From assembly GCA_049670505.1 (NCBI GenBank), contig JBATTK010000154.1:41806-105805 (forward strand): 64,000 nt of DNA. Direction: 5' to 3'. Origin of the DNA: JBATTK01 sp049670505. Lineage in GTDB: Bacteria; Bacteroidota; Bacteroidia; Flavobacteriales; Flavobacteriaceae. The notes under the pieces are model-generated. The model saw nothing but the letters and a program-made list of their open reading frames with translations, made no database searches and had not been told where the DNA came from. This document shows positions 16,885-25,955 of the stretch, piece by piece. A program made the translations under genes and the position numbers. How positions within the stretch are numbered: position 1 is the first letter of the stretch; each line of letters begins with the position of its first letter.

Positions 16885-17752
16885 TGGCTCCATTTAGAAA
16901 CTTATTCGTACGTTCAATGGCTTGTTCATTCTTCCAATCTATCCATTTCTGGCCTTTCATCTTTCGCATTAAGCCATCATAATAACGCATTACCAATACA
17001 TTGTACAGGGCCCTCCCCAAATTTTTGGGATTACGTGCTATGGCACGTAGGCTCATGGAAAACCCCGGGGTAATGTATTTCATATGATGCCAATACCCTT
17101 CCGGCATATACAACACTTCTCCGTGTTCCAGATGGGTCTTATAGCCCGACACCTGTTCCAAAGCCGGCCACTGCTTAAAATCAGGATTGGAAAAATCTAT
17201 ATGCTCATGTGTAATCAGTGCATGGGGTACTTTATACAGATATTTGCTTTCGGATTGCGGAAATAGAATACATTCTTTTTTTCCCTCAAAATGAAAATGG
17301 AAAATATTGGCCAGATCAATATCATAATGCATAAACGTATGGGAATCCCTACCACCAAAAAACAGCATGGGCAGGCCCTTCATAAGTCTAAGACCAAAGT
17401 CGGGATAGGTGAAATCATCTTGAAGCTCTGGTATTTCCCTAAGGATGTTCCAAAGAAAAATACGGTATTTGGTAGGTTCGCTTTTTAAAAGATCGATATA
17501 CTTGGTCATCCTCATTCGGACATGTGGTTGGTTAAAACCATCCTTATGATCTACATGTCTATCGTCATAAAGAGGCACTACAGTATCTCCCGCAATACTT
17601 TTCATATAGTCCAAGTCCCATTTGGAGTACGCGGGCCAGTCCTCAATATAATTTTCTATAACAACAGGTTTTTGAGGCTTAAAATAGTTCTTCATGAACT
17701 CCTCTTTGGTAATCGTCCTTACTCTGGGGATATCTTGTAAATTCAAGCGCAA
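16877..17752 (-). CDS. Cupin-like (JmjC-type) Fe(II)/2-oxoglutarate oxygenase family protein
   Basis: 291 residues, Cupin_8 family. The iron triad is visible as His142-x-Asp144 (TFMHYDIDLANIFHFHFEG) and a distal His at 222 or 223 (YMPEGYWHHMKY). Such proteins hydroxylate protein or small-molecule side chains; the substrate here is unknown. The frame opens with TTG at 17752 (RLNLQDIPRVRTITKEEF), with a good -7 box just upstream. It is the last minus-strand gene before recX and may belong with bioB, 73 bases upstream. Confidence 0.85.
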   Translation of the reverse strand: MRLNLQDIPRVRTITKEEFMKNYFKPQKPVVIENYIEDWPAYSKWDLDYMKSIAGDTVVPLYDDRHVDHKDGFNQPHVRMRMTKYIDLLKSEPTKYRIFLWNILREIPELQDDFTYPDFGLRLMKGLPMLFFGGRDSHTFMHYDIDLANIFHFHFEGKKECILFPQSESKYLYKVPHALITHEHIDFSNPDFKQWPALEQVSGYKTHLEHGEVLYMPEGYWHHMKYITPGFSMSLRAIARNPKNLGRALYNVLVMRYYDGLMRKMKGQKWIDWKNEQAIERTNKFLNGAIT

Positions 17753-17769
17753 TCGGATTATTTAAACCT

Positions 17770-17777
17770 CAAATTTA
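17770..17777 (-). promoter_or_regulatory. -7 promoter box of the cupin gene
   Basis: On the minus strand TAAATTTG, an exact TAnnTTTG match, 17 bases upstream of the TTG start. It supports separate transcription from bioB and a short leader. Confidence 0.45.
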
Positions 17778-17825
17778 AAAAAACACCAACAAAAAAAATC
17801 TTAAAATTTTCCTATACTTGTAGGA

Positions 17826-18920
17826 TTAGTCGGCTTGTTTGGCCCTTTCTTTTGCTTGTTCGTTGCGTTCTATGCTATGGCCAGGTCTGGTCCATTTCGG
17901 TTTTTCGCCCAAAGATTGAAATTCGGACTCCTTTGCTTCCACAGTCTTCGGTTGCGATACTTTTATAAAGGGTTTTTGGGGGGTTAACCCCAATAATTGG
18001 AACATTTCCATATCCTCGTCTACATTGGGATTGGGAGTAGTCAATAATTTATCTCCCGCAAAGATGGAATTGGCACCCGCAAAAAAACACATGGCCTGCC
18101 CTTCCCTGCTCATTTCGGTACGCCCGGCGGATAATCTTACTTGCGTTTCCGGAATTACAATACGGGTAGTTGCTACCATACGTACCATGTCCCAAATAGC
18201 AATAGGTTCCATATCCTCCATGGGAGTACCTTCTACGGCTACCAAAGCATTGATAGGAACCGATTCCGGTTGGGGGTTCAAGGTAGACAAGGCTACCAAC
18301 ATTCCTGCTCTATCTTCTACGGCTTCCCCCATTCCAATAATTCCTCCACTGCACACGGTAACGTTACTTTTCCTAACATTGGCAATGGTTTCCAAACGAT
18401 CATCAAAAGCCCGTGTAGAAATTACGTCCTTATAATAATCCTCCGAGGTATCCAAATTATGATTATAGGCATACAGCCCCGCTTCCGCCAAGCGGCTTGC
18501 CTGATTTTCGGTAAGCATTCCAAGTGTACAACAGACTTCCATGTCCAATTTGTTGATGGTACGGACCATTTCCAATACTTGATCAAATTCCGGACCGTCC
18601 TTTACATTTCTCCAAGCCGCACCCATACATACCCTAGAGCTTCCCGAGGCCTTGGCGCGGAGTGCCTGCGCTTTAACATGGGAAACCGTCATTAGATCAT
18701 TGCCTTCAATATCGGTGTGGTAACGGGCCGCTTGGGGGCAATACCCACAATCTTCAGGACAGCCACCTGTTTTTATGGACAACAGGGTGGAGACCTGAAC
18801 GGTATTGGGGTCATGATACTTCCTATGAACCGTAGCTGCTTCATAGAGCAGTTCCATTAAAGGTTTGTTGTAAACATCAAGTATTTCCTTTTTGGTCCAG
18901 TTGTGTCTTGCTTCGCTCAT
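17826..18920 (-). CDS. bioB: Biotin synthase
   Basis: Radical-SAM enzyme that inserts sulfur into dethiobiotin; 364 residues. The start is ATG 18920 (MSEARHNWTKKEILDVYN); the frame stays open upstream to 18980 but that part (KSCGYCYKIRK) is not family-like. The radical-SAM cluster motif is Cys54, Cys58, Cys61 (GGCPEDCGYCPQAA). Further conserved stretches are ASGSSRVCMGAAWR, AYNHNLDTSEDYY, VCSGGIIGMGE and RLSAGRTEMS. It is part of the minus-strand biotin set. Confidence 0.97.
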   Translation of the reverse strand: MSEARHNWTKKEILDVYNKPLMELLYEAATVHRKYHDPNTVQVSTLLSIKTGGCPEDCGYCPQAARYHTDIEGNDLMTVSHVKAQALRAKASGSSRVCMGAAWRNVKDGPEFDQVLEMVRTINKLDMEVCCTLGMLTENQASRLAEAGLYAYNHNLDTSEDYYKDVISTRAFDDRLETIANVRKSNVTVCSGGIIGMGEAVEDRAGMLVALSTLNPQPESVPINALVAVEGTPMEDMEPIAIWDMVRMVATTRIVIPETQVRLSAGRTEMSREGQAMCFFAGANSIFAGDKLLTTPNPNVDEDMEMFQLLGLTPQKPFIKVSQPKTVEAKESEFQSLGEKPKWTRPGHSIERNEQAKERAKQAD

Positions 18921-18964
18921 AGTTGTTATTCTTATTCTTGGGGCTTTCCTAATTTTATAACAAT

Positions 18965-18994
18965 ACCCACAAGATTTCAAAAACCTTGCAGGTT
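18965..18994. repeat. Imperfect palindromic intergenic repeat
   Basis: ACCCACAAGATTT and AAACCTTGCAGGTT form an imperfect stem around a CAA loop. Similar CCTTGCAGGTTT-type repeats are, from memory, common between genes in Flavobacteria. It is 45 bases upstream of the bioB start. Confidence 0.4.
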
Positions 18995-19033
18995 ACGTAC
19001 CGCTATAAAATTAGGCCGGGTCTTCCGCTGTAT

Positions 19034-19061
19034 CTTGCCATACTTTTGAAAGTATGGCAAG
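19034..19061. repeat. Perfect 12-bp palindrome, REP-like
   Basis: CTTGCCATACTT and AAGTATGGCAAG pair perfectly around TTGA. There is no T-run on either side, so it is not a standard terminator. It lies in the 254-base gap between the ketoacyl synthase gene and bioB, together with the repeat at 18965; nothing else is recognised there. Confidence 0.55.
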
Positions 19062-19174
19062 GATGCCGCTACAACCCCTAAGCTATAATCTTAATCAAAA
19101 ATAGCCCATATTAATTAGAAATTCCAATACTCGGGTACCAAATTCCCGATGTCCGGATTTGTATATGATAATTC

Positions 19175-20338
19175 TTATGGGTGAATTGGGGCGTTCAGCA
19201 AAATACTTACGGCGTTCCCGCCAAAGCCCACCGCATTTACCATTACCTTTTTAATCCTTTTAGGGACCGGACAATCGTTTATAAATGGAACTTTTACAAA
19301 CTCTTGATGTTGGAGCATATAAACGGCCATTTCTATACTTAAGAGGCCAGATGCGCCAAACGTATGGCCAATTTTCCACTTATTCGTGGTTAAGGAAGGG
19401 ACAGGTTCTCCAAAGACTTTTTTAATGGCGTTCGTTTCCGAGCTGTCGCCTTTAAGGGTGCCGGGGGCATGCATCACTATAACGTCCACTTCTTCCGGCA
19501 ACGTTGTTCCCAAGGCCATTTTCATGGACCGCTGAAAACAAAGGGCATCTGTTGATATGGAGGTACTATGTACTAAGGGTTCCGTAGCATAACCTATCCC
19601 TTCAATAACGGCCAAAGTGTTCTTTGTAACCCCTTTCTCCAAACAGGCCACTGCCGCCCCTTCTCCCAAGACCATGGTATTCCGTTGTTTATTCAAATCC
19701 AATGCCCTGCAGGGATATTTCCCATCTTCCGTGGAATAGATTTTAAGGGCTTTCATCTGGGCCAGTGTAAAATGGGTCAACGGTGCCTCACTACCTCCGA
19801 CCAAGAATTTATCGGTCATTCCACTTCTAATCCACGCTACCCCGTTGAGCAGGGCATGCAGGGCCGTGGAACAGGTAATGGAATGTGATATCTCCGGGCC
19901 ACGGGTCTGTAGGTCATGGGCTACCCATGATGAAATATTTCCCAAAGTGGTGGTTGGGGAAGACAGGGTAGAAGTGCTGTTTTTCGTTAAAAATTCGGCA
20001 TGATACTTTTCAAAAAGCGCCGTTGCACCCCTTGATGAACCTATATTAACGCCAAAATTAGCATCGGATTTCCAGGCCGCCTGCCCTACGGCTTTTCTAG
20101 CGGCATATAGTGCATAGAGTACAGAATCATCCAAATGGCCATACTTCGGATTTTCAACTTTTAACTGATCTATTTCCTGTTTTGCCCCTTCGGGAATTGG
20201 GGCAACCCACGCCTTTGTGTCTCCAAAAACCCTTTCCGTAAAAAGGTGATTTTGATTTTGATAATTATCCCATATGGCGGTAGACGTTGTACCCAAAGGG
20301 GAAATAGAAGCGATTGCCGATATGGAAATGGGTTGCAT
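19175..20338 (-). CDS. Beta-ketoacyl-ACP synthase of the biotin cluster
   Basis: KAS I/II-type condensing enzyme, 387 residues from the ATG at 20338 (MQPISISAIASISPLG). The active triad is complete: Cys156 (SITCSTALHALL), His290 (VMHAPGTLKGDSSE) and His325 (KIGHTFGASG). The normal FabF HGTGT is replaced by HAPGT, marking a divergent subgroup. Located between bioA and bioB and on the same strand, it probably serves biotin synthesis, perhaps in making the pimeloyl chain. No bioC, bioH or bioZ is recognised nearby. A different polyketide-like role cannot be excluded. Confidence 0.88.
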   Translation of the reverse strand: MQPISISAIASISPLGTTSTAIWDNYQNQNHLFTERVFGDTKAWVAPIPEGAKQEIDQLKVENPKYGHLDDSVLYALYAARKAVGQAAWKSDANFGVNIGSSRGATALFEKYHAEFLTKNSTSTLSSPTTTLGNISSWVAHDLQTRGPEISHSITCSTALHALLNGVAWIRSGMTDKFLVGGSEAPLTHFTLAQMKALKIYSTEDGKYPCRALDLNKQRNTMVLGEGAAVACLEKGVTKNTLAVIEGIGYATEPLVHSTSISTDALCFQRSMKMALGTTLPEEVDVIVMHAPGTLKGDSSETNAIKKVFGEPVPSLTTNKWKIGHTFGASGLLSIEMAVYMLQHQEFVKVPFINDCPVPKRIKKVMVNAVGFGGNAVSILLNAPIHP

Positions 20339-20408
20339 CAAGACAGCATATATTTTGGGCAAAAATAAAAGTTCTTATCTTCATAAAGCACAATCAATAC
20401 AGAAAACA

Positions 20409-20837
20409 ATGAACAATGAATTAGTGCCGCAACCAAGTTGGTGGAAAAGAAATTGGAAATGGGTGGTTCCCGTAGGGGGTTGCCTATCCATAATCCTTGT
20501 ATCTACATTCTTTATAGGTTATTTAATCTACGGGGTAACCAATTTGTTCGAAGCCTCCAAACCTTACGAATATGCTTTGGAAAAAATAAACCATGACGAA
20601 CAAATAATAGATTTGCTAGGTTCCCCTATTGAAAAAGATGGAATGGTAAAGGGCAATATTAATTGGCATAATGGGGAAAAGAAAGCAGAAATGAAAATTC
20701 CAATTGCAGGTCCCAAGGGAACCGGAACGCTCTATATAAATGCATCAGGAGAAGGTGATGGTTGGAGTTATCATGAAATTAGGGTAACAGTAAAGGATAA
20801 TGAAGAATTCAATGTATTGGAAAACGACTGGGAATAA
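20409..20837 (+). CDS. Coa1-like cytochrome oxidase assembly protein
   Basis: 142 residues from the ATG at 20409. A short cytoplasmic start with PSWWKRNWKWVVP is followed by one membrane helix (about 18-40, GGCLSIILVSTFFIGYLIYG). The outer domain matches the cytochrome oxidase complex assembly protein 1 family: ALEKINHDEQIIDLLGSPIE, GNINWHNGEKKAEMKIPIAGPKG and a WSYHEIRVTV end. The prokaryotic members have no proven role. It is on the opposite strand to the biotin genes that flank it. Confidence 0.75.
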   Translation: MNNELVPQPSWWKRNWKWVVPVGGCLSIILVSTFFIGYLIYGVTNLFEASKPYEYALEKINHDEQIIDLLGSPIEKDGMVKGNINWHNGEKKAEMKIPIAGPKGTGTLYINASGEGDGWSYHEIRVTVKDNEEFNVLENDWE

Positions 20838-20915
20838 TATGGGGGCCGTACTCCATATCGCGGCGATTTTTTGATTTTTTGACCCGCTAGCGGCAAATCA
20901 TTGTACATAGCGTAC

Positions 20916-22184
20916 CTAAACCAGTTCTAGAGCGGATTTAACGGTGTTGTAAATCTTTTGCAGTTGTTCATCGGTAACGATATAGGGGGGCAAGATATAG
21001 ATGGTATTCCCCAACGGACGCAAAAACACCCCATTATCCATAAAATGTTGAAACAGTTGATCACGAAGATTGCCGTAACGTTTCATTTCAATGTTTAGAT
21101 CCAATGCATATATGATTCCGGTCTGCCTCGTTCTTGCCACTTTGGGATGGTCCTTGATCTCCGTATCGAATTTTTGGTGCGCCCCTATAATCCTTTGGAT
21201 ACTGTTTTGTATCTCTTGGGACTGCAGTAATTCCAATCCGGCCAAGGCGGCGGTACATGCCAATGGGTTTGCCGTATAGGTATGCCCGTGGAACAGGCCC
21301 TTGGCGATCTCATCGCTGTAAAAAGCATCATATACCTCTTGGGTACAGCTGGTTACGGCCATGGGGACCATTCCGGCGGTCAATGCCTTGGACAGGCATA
21401 AGATATCTGGTTTGTTCACCATATAGTCCGATGCAAAATGTTTTCCCGTCTTCCCAAAACCGGTCATCACCTCATCCGCTATAGTGAGCACCTTGTGTTC
21501 CTTTAGCATTCCCAAAATTTCGCTAAGTCCTTTGGCATCGTGCATTTGCATGGCGGCGGCCCCTTGCACCAAGGGTTCGTAGATAAATCCGGCTATATCG
21601 GGATTTCTTAAGCGCTTTTCCAAGGAGGTAAGAAGCGTATCCATATTTTTGGCAGTAGGTGCCGGAATACGTTCTACCTCCATAAAATAATCGGTAAAGG
21701 GGCCATTGTAAATGGAAAGTCCGGAAACGGACATAGCGCCGAAAGTATCGCCGTGAAAGCCATCTTCGAGAGCCAGTAAGACCTTACGTTTCTGCCCTTT
21801 GTTGTAATGGTATTGCAAGGCCATTTTGATTCCGATCTCCGTAGCGGTGGAACCGTTATCGGAAAAGAAAATTTTTTCCTGATTATAGGGTAATAGTTTA
21901 ATGAGCTCCTCGGATAATCTCACTGCCGGTTCATGGGTAAAACCACTGAATACCACTTGGTCCAACTGTTGCATCTGTCCATACATCCGTTCCAAAATAT
22001 AATCGTTACAATGTCCGTACATACTGGTATACCAAGAAGCGATCCCATCTATATATTCCTTTTCGTTTTCATCGTATAGCAGCGCTCCCTTGGCTTTGAC
22101 GATTGCCAACATTTCCGGATGCAGTTTGTGTTGTGTTAGCGGATGCCATACATGTTTTTTATCCCTTTCCGAAAGATTTTTCAA
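20916..22184 (-). CDS. bioA: Adenosylmethionine-8-amino-7-oxononanoate aminotransferase
   Basis: Transfers an amino group from SAM to KAPA to make DAPA; PLP class III enzyme of 422 residues. Seen: VWHPLTQH, the substrate-side SWYTSMYGHCND, FFSDNGSTATEIGIKMA, DGFHGDTFGAMSVSG, IADEVMTGFGKTG and the PLP lysine Lys266 (CLSKALTAGMVPM). A 78-base gap without features beyond a CCGCTAGCGG palindrome separates it from the Coa1-like gene. Confidence 0.96.
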   Translation of the reverse strand: MKNLSERDKKHVWHPLTQHKLHPEMLAIVKAKGALLYDENEKEYIDGIASWYTSMYGHCNDYILERMYGQMQQLDQVVFSGFTHEPAVRLSEELIKLLPYNQEKIFFSDNGSTATEIGIKMALQYHYNKGQKRKVLLALEDGFHGDTFGAMSVSGLSIYNGPFTDYFMEVERIPAPTAKNMDTLLTSLEKRLRNPDIAGFIYEPLVQGAAAMQMHDAKGLSEILGMLKEHKVLTIADEVMTGFGKTGKHFASDYMVNKPDILCLSKALTAGMVPMAVTSCTQEVYDAFYSDEIAKGLFHGHTYTANPLACTAALAGLELLQSQEIQNSIQRIIGAHQKFDTEIKDHPKVARTRQTGIIYALDLNIEMKRYGNLRDQLFQHFMDNGVFLRPLGNTIYILPPYIVTDEQLQKIYNTVKSALELV

Positions 22185-22253
22185 TGCCTTTGAATTTAGA
22201 AAACAAGCTTTTTATATATCTTGCAAAGATGGTGAATAATCACAAAACTATCC

Positions 22254-23741
22254 ATGCTTAAAAAGACCATTGATTTCCTTACGCCCAAGTACCTCTTCCT
22301 AAAAAATAGGGGTGTGTTTTTGATACTATTCCTTATCGCACTTTTTGTTCGGTTCCCTTTTTTTTTCAGGGATTATATCGATCGGGACGAAAGCACCTTT
22401 ATCCTTATGGGCCAATCTTGGGTAAACGGTTATTTACCTTATATGGAATTATGGGATTTGAAACCTCCTGTTACTTATCTATTTTTTGCCTCCATTATAG
22501 CCGCTTTTGGAAAGAGTTTTTTTGCCATCCGTTTGTTCGGAACCTTGGCAGTCGTTATTACCGCTTTTTTCACCTATAAAATAGGGGAAACGATCGCTTC
22601 CAAGAAAATAGGGTTTTGGTCGGGAATCCTGTGTGTATTATTACTAAGCATGTTCGGGAGCTTACAAGGGGTAATGTCCGAGCATATCTGTATGGTATTT
22701 TTTATGTCGGCCCTATACATCCTTGTTGTCTATAGGAAATGGTACTGGTACGCTCTTGCCGGACTTCTCATGGGGCTTGCCTTAATGACCAAACTAAATT
22801 TGGCCTACGCCCTGTGTATTTTGGGGCTGTTCTTGGGCTATAGGTCTTTTAGGCATAAAGAATATAAGTCGGGCATATTCCTGATATTCAGTTTTGGAAT
22901 AGGAATATTGACGGTTATTGGGCTTACCGTTCTTCCCTATTATCTAGAGGGAAATGCAATCGTATGGTGGAAATCCGTAATCCTTGCCCCTTTGGAATAT
23001 GCCGGGGCACGGCGTTATTCCGTATTTAAAATGGCCCCCGTTTTTTTAGTGCTTTCGGTATTTTTTATTGTAGCATGGAAAAAAAAATATCTGGATACTA
23101 AGGATGCCTCCGTACAAATCCTTCTCGTTGCCATCATAGGTGTACTATTTTCATTTATAAGGGGAGGTAGGATTAATGGTCATTATCTTATTCAACTGCA
23201 TCCCATCTTAATTATACTGGTAGGAATAACGGTAAGCAAGCTTACTTTCCTCAAAAAATTCGATTATCGGCCCTATGTCCTGTTTTTACTAGTTCTATTA
23301 CCCATGGAGGCATATCTGGAATACGGTGCGATCATAAGGAACAAAATAGAAAAAGGTAGTTTTTATAACGGGGAGGGAATAGATGTTCCCTCCTATATTC
23401 TGAACCAGAATATGGATACGGAGAATATCCTGTTTTTTGAATATCATATAGGCTATTGGCTTTTGGAAAAACTGCCCCCTACAAAATCGGCCACACATCC
23501 CAGTAGTATTTTCAGGGGCGAACTATTTCCTTTTTACGATAATCCAAGGGAAACAGGTCTTGAAGAATTGAAGTTTATTATGGAAGACCTACGGCCAAGG
23601 ACCTTGGTCGTCAGAAAGAACAAAGCCGTATTCGATAAAAAGATCATTGATGGAAACAACTACATCAATGCCTATATCGCTCAAAATTATAGACTTGTAA
23701 AAACCATTGACAGGGCGGAAATCTATCAACGTCTAGAGTAA
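22254..23741 (+). CDS. GT39/ArnT-like membrane glycosyltransferase
   Basis: 495 residues with about ten to eleven membrane helices. Near the first loop is DRDESTF (Asp43, Asp45-Glu46), the DE-type metal/catalytic motif of lipid-sugar-dependent GT-C enzymes, followed by the LKPPVTYLFFA loop. The last 120 residues form a soluble outer domain. It probably transfers a sugar from a polyprenyl phosphate to a periplasmic acceptor, which is unknown. It sits on the plus strand between bioA and bioD and overlaps the bioD end by 9 bases. Confidence 0.82.
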   Translation: MLKKTIDFLTPKYLFLKNRGVFLILFLIALFVRFPFFFRDYIDRDESTFILMGQSWVNGYLPYMELWDLKPPVTYLFFASIIAAFGKSFFAIRLFGTLAVVITAFFTYKIGETIASKKIGFWSGILCVLLLSMFGSLQGVMSEHICMVFFMSALYILVVYRKWYWYALAGLLMGLALMTKLNLAYALCILGLFLGYRSFRHKEYKSGIFLIFSFGIGILTVIGLTVLPYYLEGNAIVWWKSVILAPLEYAGARRYSVFKMAPVFLVLSVFFIVAWKKKYLDTKDASVQILLVAIIGVLFSFIRGGRINGHYLIQLHPILIILVGITVSKLTFLKKFDYRPYVLFLLVLLPMEAYLEYGAIIRNKIEKGSFYNGEGIDVPSYILNQNMDTENILFFEYHIGYWLLEKLPPTKSATHPSSIFRGELFPFYDNPRETGLEELKFIMEDLRPRTLVVRKNKAVFDKKIIDGNNYINAYIAQNYRLVKTIDRAEIYQRLE

Positions 23742-24350
23742 ATCCAGTTCCGTTTTGAATAGGTTTGCATACTTTTTAATGATAGCCTTATCAAAAGATT
23801 GCTCTTCGTTGATCCTACCGATTACCCGGACCCCGGTTTTTTGTACAATAATGTCCTCCGTAGTAGGATGTTCGTCCCCGCTGAACAAAATGGAAACTTC
23901 ATATCCTTTTTGCTTCAACCAGTTAATGGTCAATAAGGAATGATTAATACTGCCCAGATAATGTCGTGAAACTACAATTACCTTATAATTGGGCATAATG
24001 ATATCCAAAATGGTATCCGTATCGTTTAAGGGAACCAACAGACCTCCGGCCCCTTCAATGACCAGATGATTATCCGTTTCCGGTTCCAAAATGTTGTTGG
24101 TATTGATCGTTATTCCGTCAATATCGGCAGCGGCATGGGGACTCATGGGCGTTTTAAGGGCATAACTGCTTTTATGGACCCTTGTTTTCGGATTGGATAT
24201 TAGATCTGCTATTTTATGACTGTCGGAATAATCCAGTTCTCCGGCTTGCACGGGCTTCCAGTAATCCGCTTCCAGTGCTTCGGTCAGTATCGCAGAGGCT
24301 ATGGTCTTCCCTACTTCTGTAGATATCCCGGTTACAAATATTCGCTTCAT
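23733..24350 (-). CDS. bioD: Dethiobiotin synthase
   Basis: Closes the ureido ring of dethiobiotin using ATP and CO2; 205 residues. The P-loop is GISTEVGKT (residues 8-16), then YWKPVQAGE, the substrate segment TPMSPHAAA, and VIEGAGGLLVPLN. It starts 4 bases after the DUF2007 gene and is co-transcribed with bioF. Confidence 0.95.
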   Translation of the reverse strand: MKRIFVTGISTEVGKTIASAILTEALEADYWKPVQAGELDYSDSHKIADLISNPKTRVHKSSYALKTPMSPHAAADIDGITINTNNILEPETDNHLVIEGAGGLLVPLNDTDTILDIIMPNYKVIVVSRHYLGSINHSLLTINWLKQKGYEVSILFSGDEHPTTEDIIVQKTGVRVIGRINEEQSFDKAIIKKYANLFKTELDLL

Positions 24351-24354
24351 TCTT

Positions 24355-24735
24355 TTAAGGTCTGGTAATCATATTACAGTTAAGGCACTTGTATTTTCGC
24401 TTTTCAAAAAAAGGAAAAAGCTTATAGAATATTCCTTTTCGATCATAATATCGTTCCGATTTTTGGGCCTTACAATTGGGGCAGACCACAGGATTTCCGT
24501 CATCATCTACCGCATAGCTGCGTATTTCATTATAGATGCGCAATGCCTTCTCCTTATCTTCCTCATATACCTCTAGTTTTACGCCTCCTATGGCATGACT
24601 TATCATAGGATCCGAATTCAAGGTATTTTCATCTTTAAGAAAAACAGAAATCCCTTCGGACTCCAATTTTCCCTTAATGATCTGTACATCGCTTACGTAT
24701 TCAAAAGCAGCAATTGTAAAACGTTTTCTTTTCAT
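24355..24735 (-). CDS. DUF2007-domain protein with C-terminal zinc ribbon
   Basis: 126 residues. The N-terminal half is the DUF2007 signal-transducing-like fold (FTIAAFEYVSDVQIIKGKLESE, KLEVYEEDKEKALRIYN), related to PII-like proteins. The C-terminal half has two Cys pairs, CPNCKAQKSE and CLNCNM, which look like a zinc ribbon. It lies tightly between bioF (6 bases) and bioD (4 bases); why is not known. Confidence 0.82.
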   Translation of the reverse strand: MKRKRFTIAAFEYVSDVQIIKGKLESEGISVFLKDENTLNSDPMISHAIGGVKLEVYEEDKEKALRIYNEIRSYAVDDDGNPVVCPNCKAQKSERYYDRKGIFYKLFPFFEKRKYKCLNCNMITRP

Positions 24736-24741
24736 CGCTTT

Positions 24742-25875
24742 TTAAATAAATTTAGCCAATAATTCCAAAACTTGGGTAATCTCCTGTTTTGTATTAAAAC
24801 TATGCAAACAAAATCGCAATCGCTCCTGCCCTTGGGGTATGGTGGGGGACAAAATGGGCCTTACATCAAAAATCGCTTCCTGTAAATTCCGGGCCACCTT
24901 TTTTACAGCGTCATTTCCGGAAATAATACAACAATGTATGGCAGAATTGCTTTCGATAAAATGCCGTGTTATATGAAGCCTTTTTAATTCTTGGTTAAAG
25001 AAATGGATATTTTCCTTAAGCTTTTGTCGCTGATCTACGCCACTAGGGGTAATGGAAAAATGATGTGCCGTTAAAACGGTGGCCAGGGAATGTGGTGGCA
25101 TTCCGGTAGTATAGATAAAACTACGGGCAAAATTGATCAGGTAACTTTTTAGGGTTTTACTTCCTAAAACTGCAGCACCGTGGCAGCCCAAGGCTTTACC
25201 AAAAGTTACTATTCTGGCAAAAACTTTTTGGTGCAACCCCAGTTCCTGCAATAATCCTTGGCCCTGTACGCCAAAAACTCCGGCCGCATGGGCTTCATCA
25301 ACTATCAAATAACAGCTGTTTTCCTCACAAAAATCCGTTATGGACCTCAAATCCGGGGTATCGCCATCCATGGAAAAAACAGATTCGGTGACGACGTAAA
25401 TTTCCGAATTGCCATCTTTATTTACAATACGGTCCATATGGGCCCGTAAATCTTCCAGATCATTATGTTTAAACTTGTAGCTTTTAGCATTGCTCATCCG
25501 TATACCGTCCCTAATACTGGCATGGATCCATTCATCATAAAAAATAAGGTCGCCCCGTTGCGGGACCGATGCAAAAAAACCAATATTGGCATCGTATCCG
25601 GAATTGAATATCAACGCGGATGGTACATTGTGGAAATCCGCCATTACTTCCTCCAACTCGGAATACAGTAGACTGTTTCCGGAAAGTAATCGAGAGCCTG
25701 TGGCGCCATTTTGAAACTGCGCTTTCTCTAACAGCAAATCCGAAGTTCTATCAAAGATTTCCCTATTCCGTGCGAACCCTAGATAATCATTGGAAGCAAA
25801 GTCCGTTAGATCATACCTCTTCGGCAGGCTCCTTAAGGAACTGGTTTTTTCTCTCTCCAATAGTTTTGATGTCAT
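24742..25875 (-). CDS. bioF: 8-amino-7-oxononanoate synthase
   Basis: PLP enzyme that condenses pimeloyl thioester with alanine; 377 residues from the ATG at 25875. The upstream in-frame ATG (25896) adds MAGFPKK but lies only 5 bases from a -7 promoter box, so it would be at or before the transcript start. Seen: FASNDYLGFA, NGATGSRLLSGN, IVDEAHAAGVFG and PLP Lys227 (TFGKALGCHGA). First gene of the biotin set on this strand. Confidence 0.95.
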   Translation of the reverse strand: MTSKLLEREKTSSLRSLPKRYDLTDFASNDYLGFARNREIFDRTSDLLLEKAQFQNGATGSRLLSGNSLLYSELEEVMADFHNVPSALIFNSGYDANIGFFASVPQRGDLIFYDEWIHASIRDGIRMSNAKSYKFKHNDLEDLRAHMDRIVNKDGNSEIYVVTESVFSMDGDTPDLRSITDFCEENSCYLIVDEAHAAGVFGVQGQGLLQELGLHQKVFARIVTFGKALGCHGAAVLGSKTLKSYLINFARSFIYTTGMPPHSLATVLTAHHFSITPSGVDQRQKLKENIHFFNQELKRLHITRHFIESNSAIHCCIISGNDAVKKVARNLQEAIFDVRPILSPTIPQGQERLRFCLHSFNTKQEITQVLELLAKFI

Positions 25876-25900
25876 TTTTTTTGGAAATCCTGCCATGGCA

Positions 25901-25908
25901 CAAATGTA
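25901..25908 (-). promoter_or_regulatory. -7 promoter box of bioF
   Basis: Minus-strand TACATTTG, exact TAnnTTTG, followed by TG. Transcription would begin near 25894, which favours the ATG at 25875 as the bioF start. Confidence 0.5.
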
Positions 25909-25955
25909 CTATATACTTCATATGAAATGAACCATCAAGATAGCATTTTACATTA

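Noticed and set aside
18141..18695. 184-codon plus-strand frame inside bioB
   Set aside because: Antisense to the conserved radical-SAM protein, with no family features of its own.
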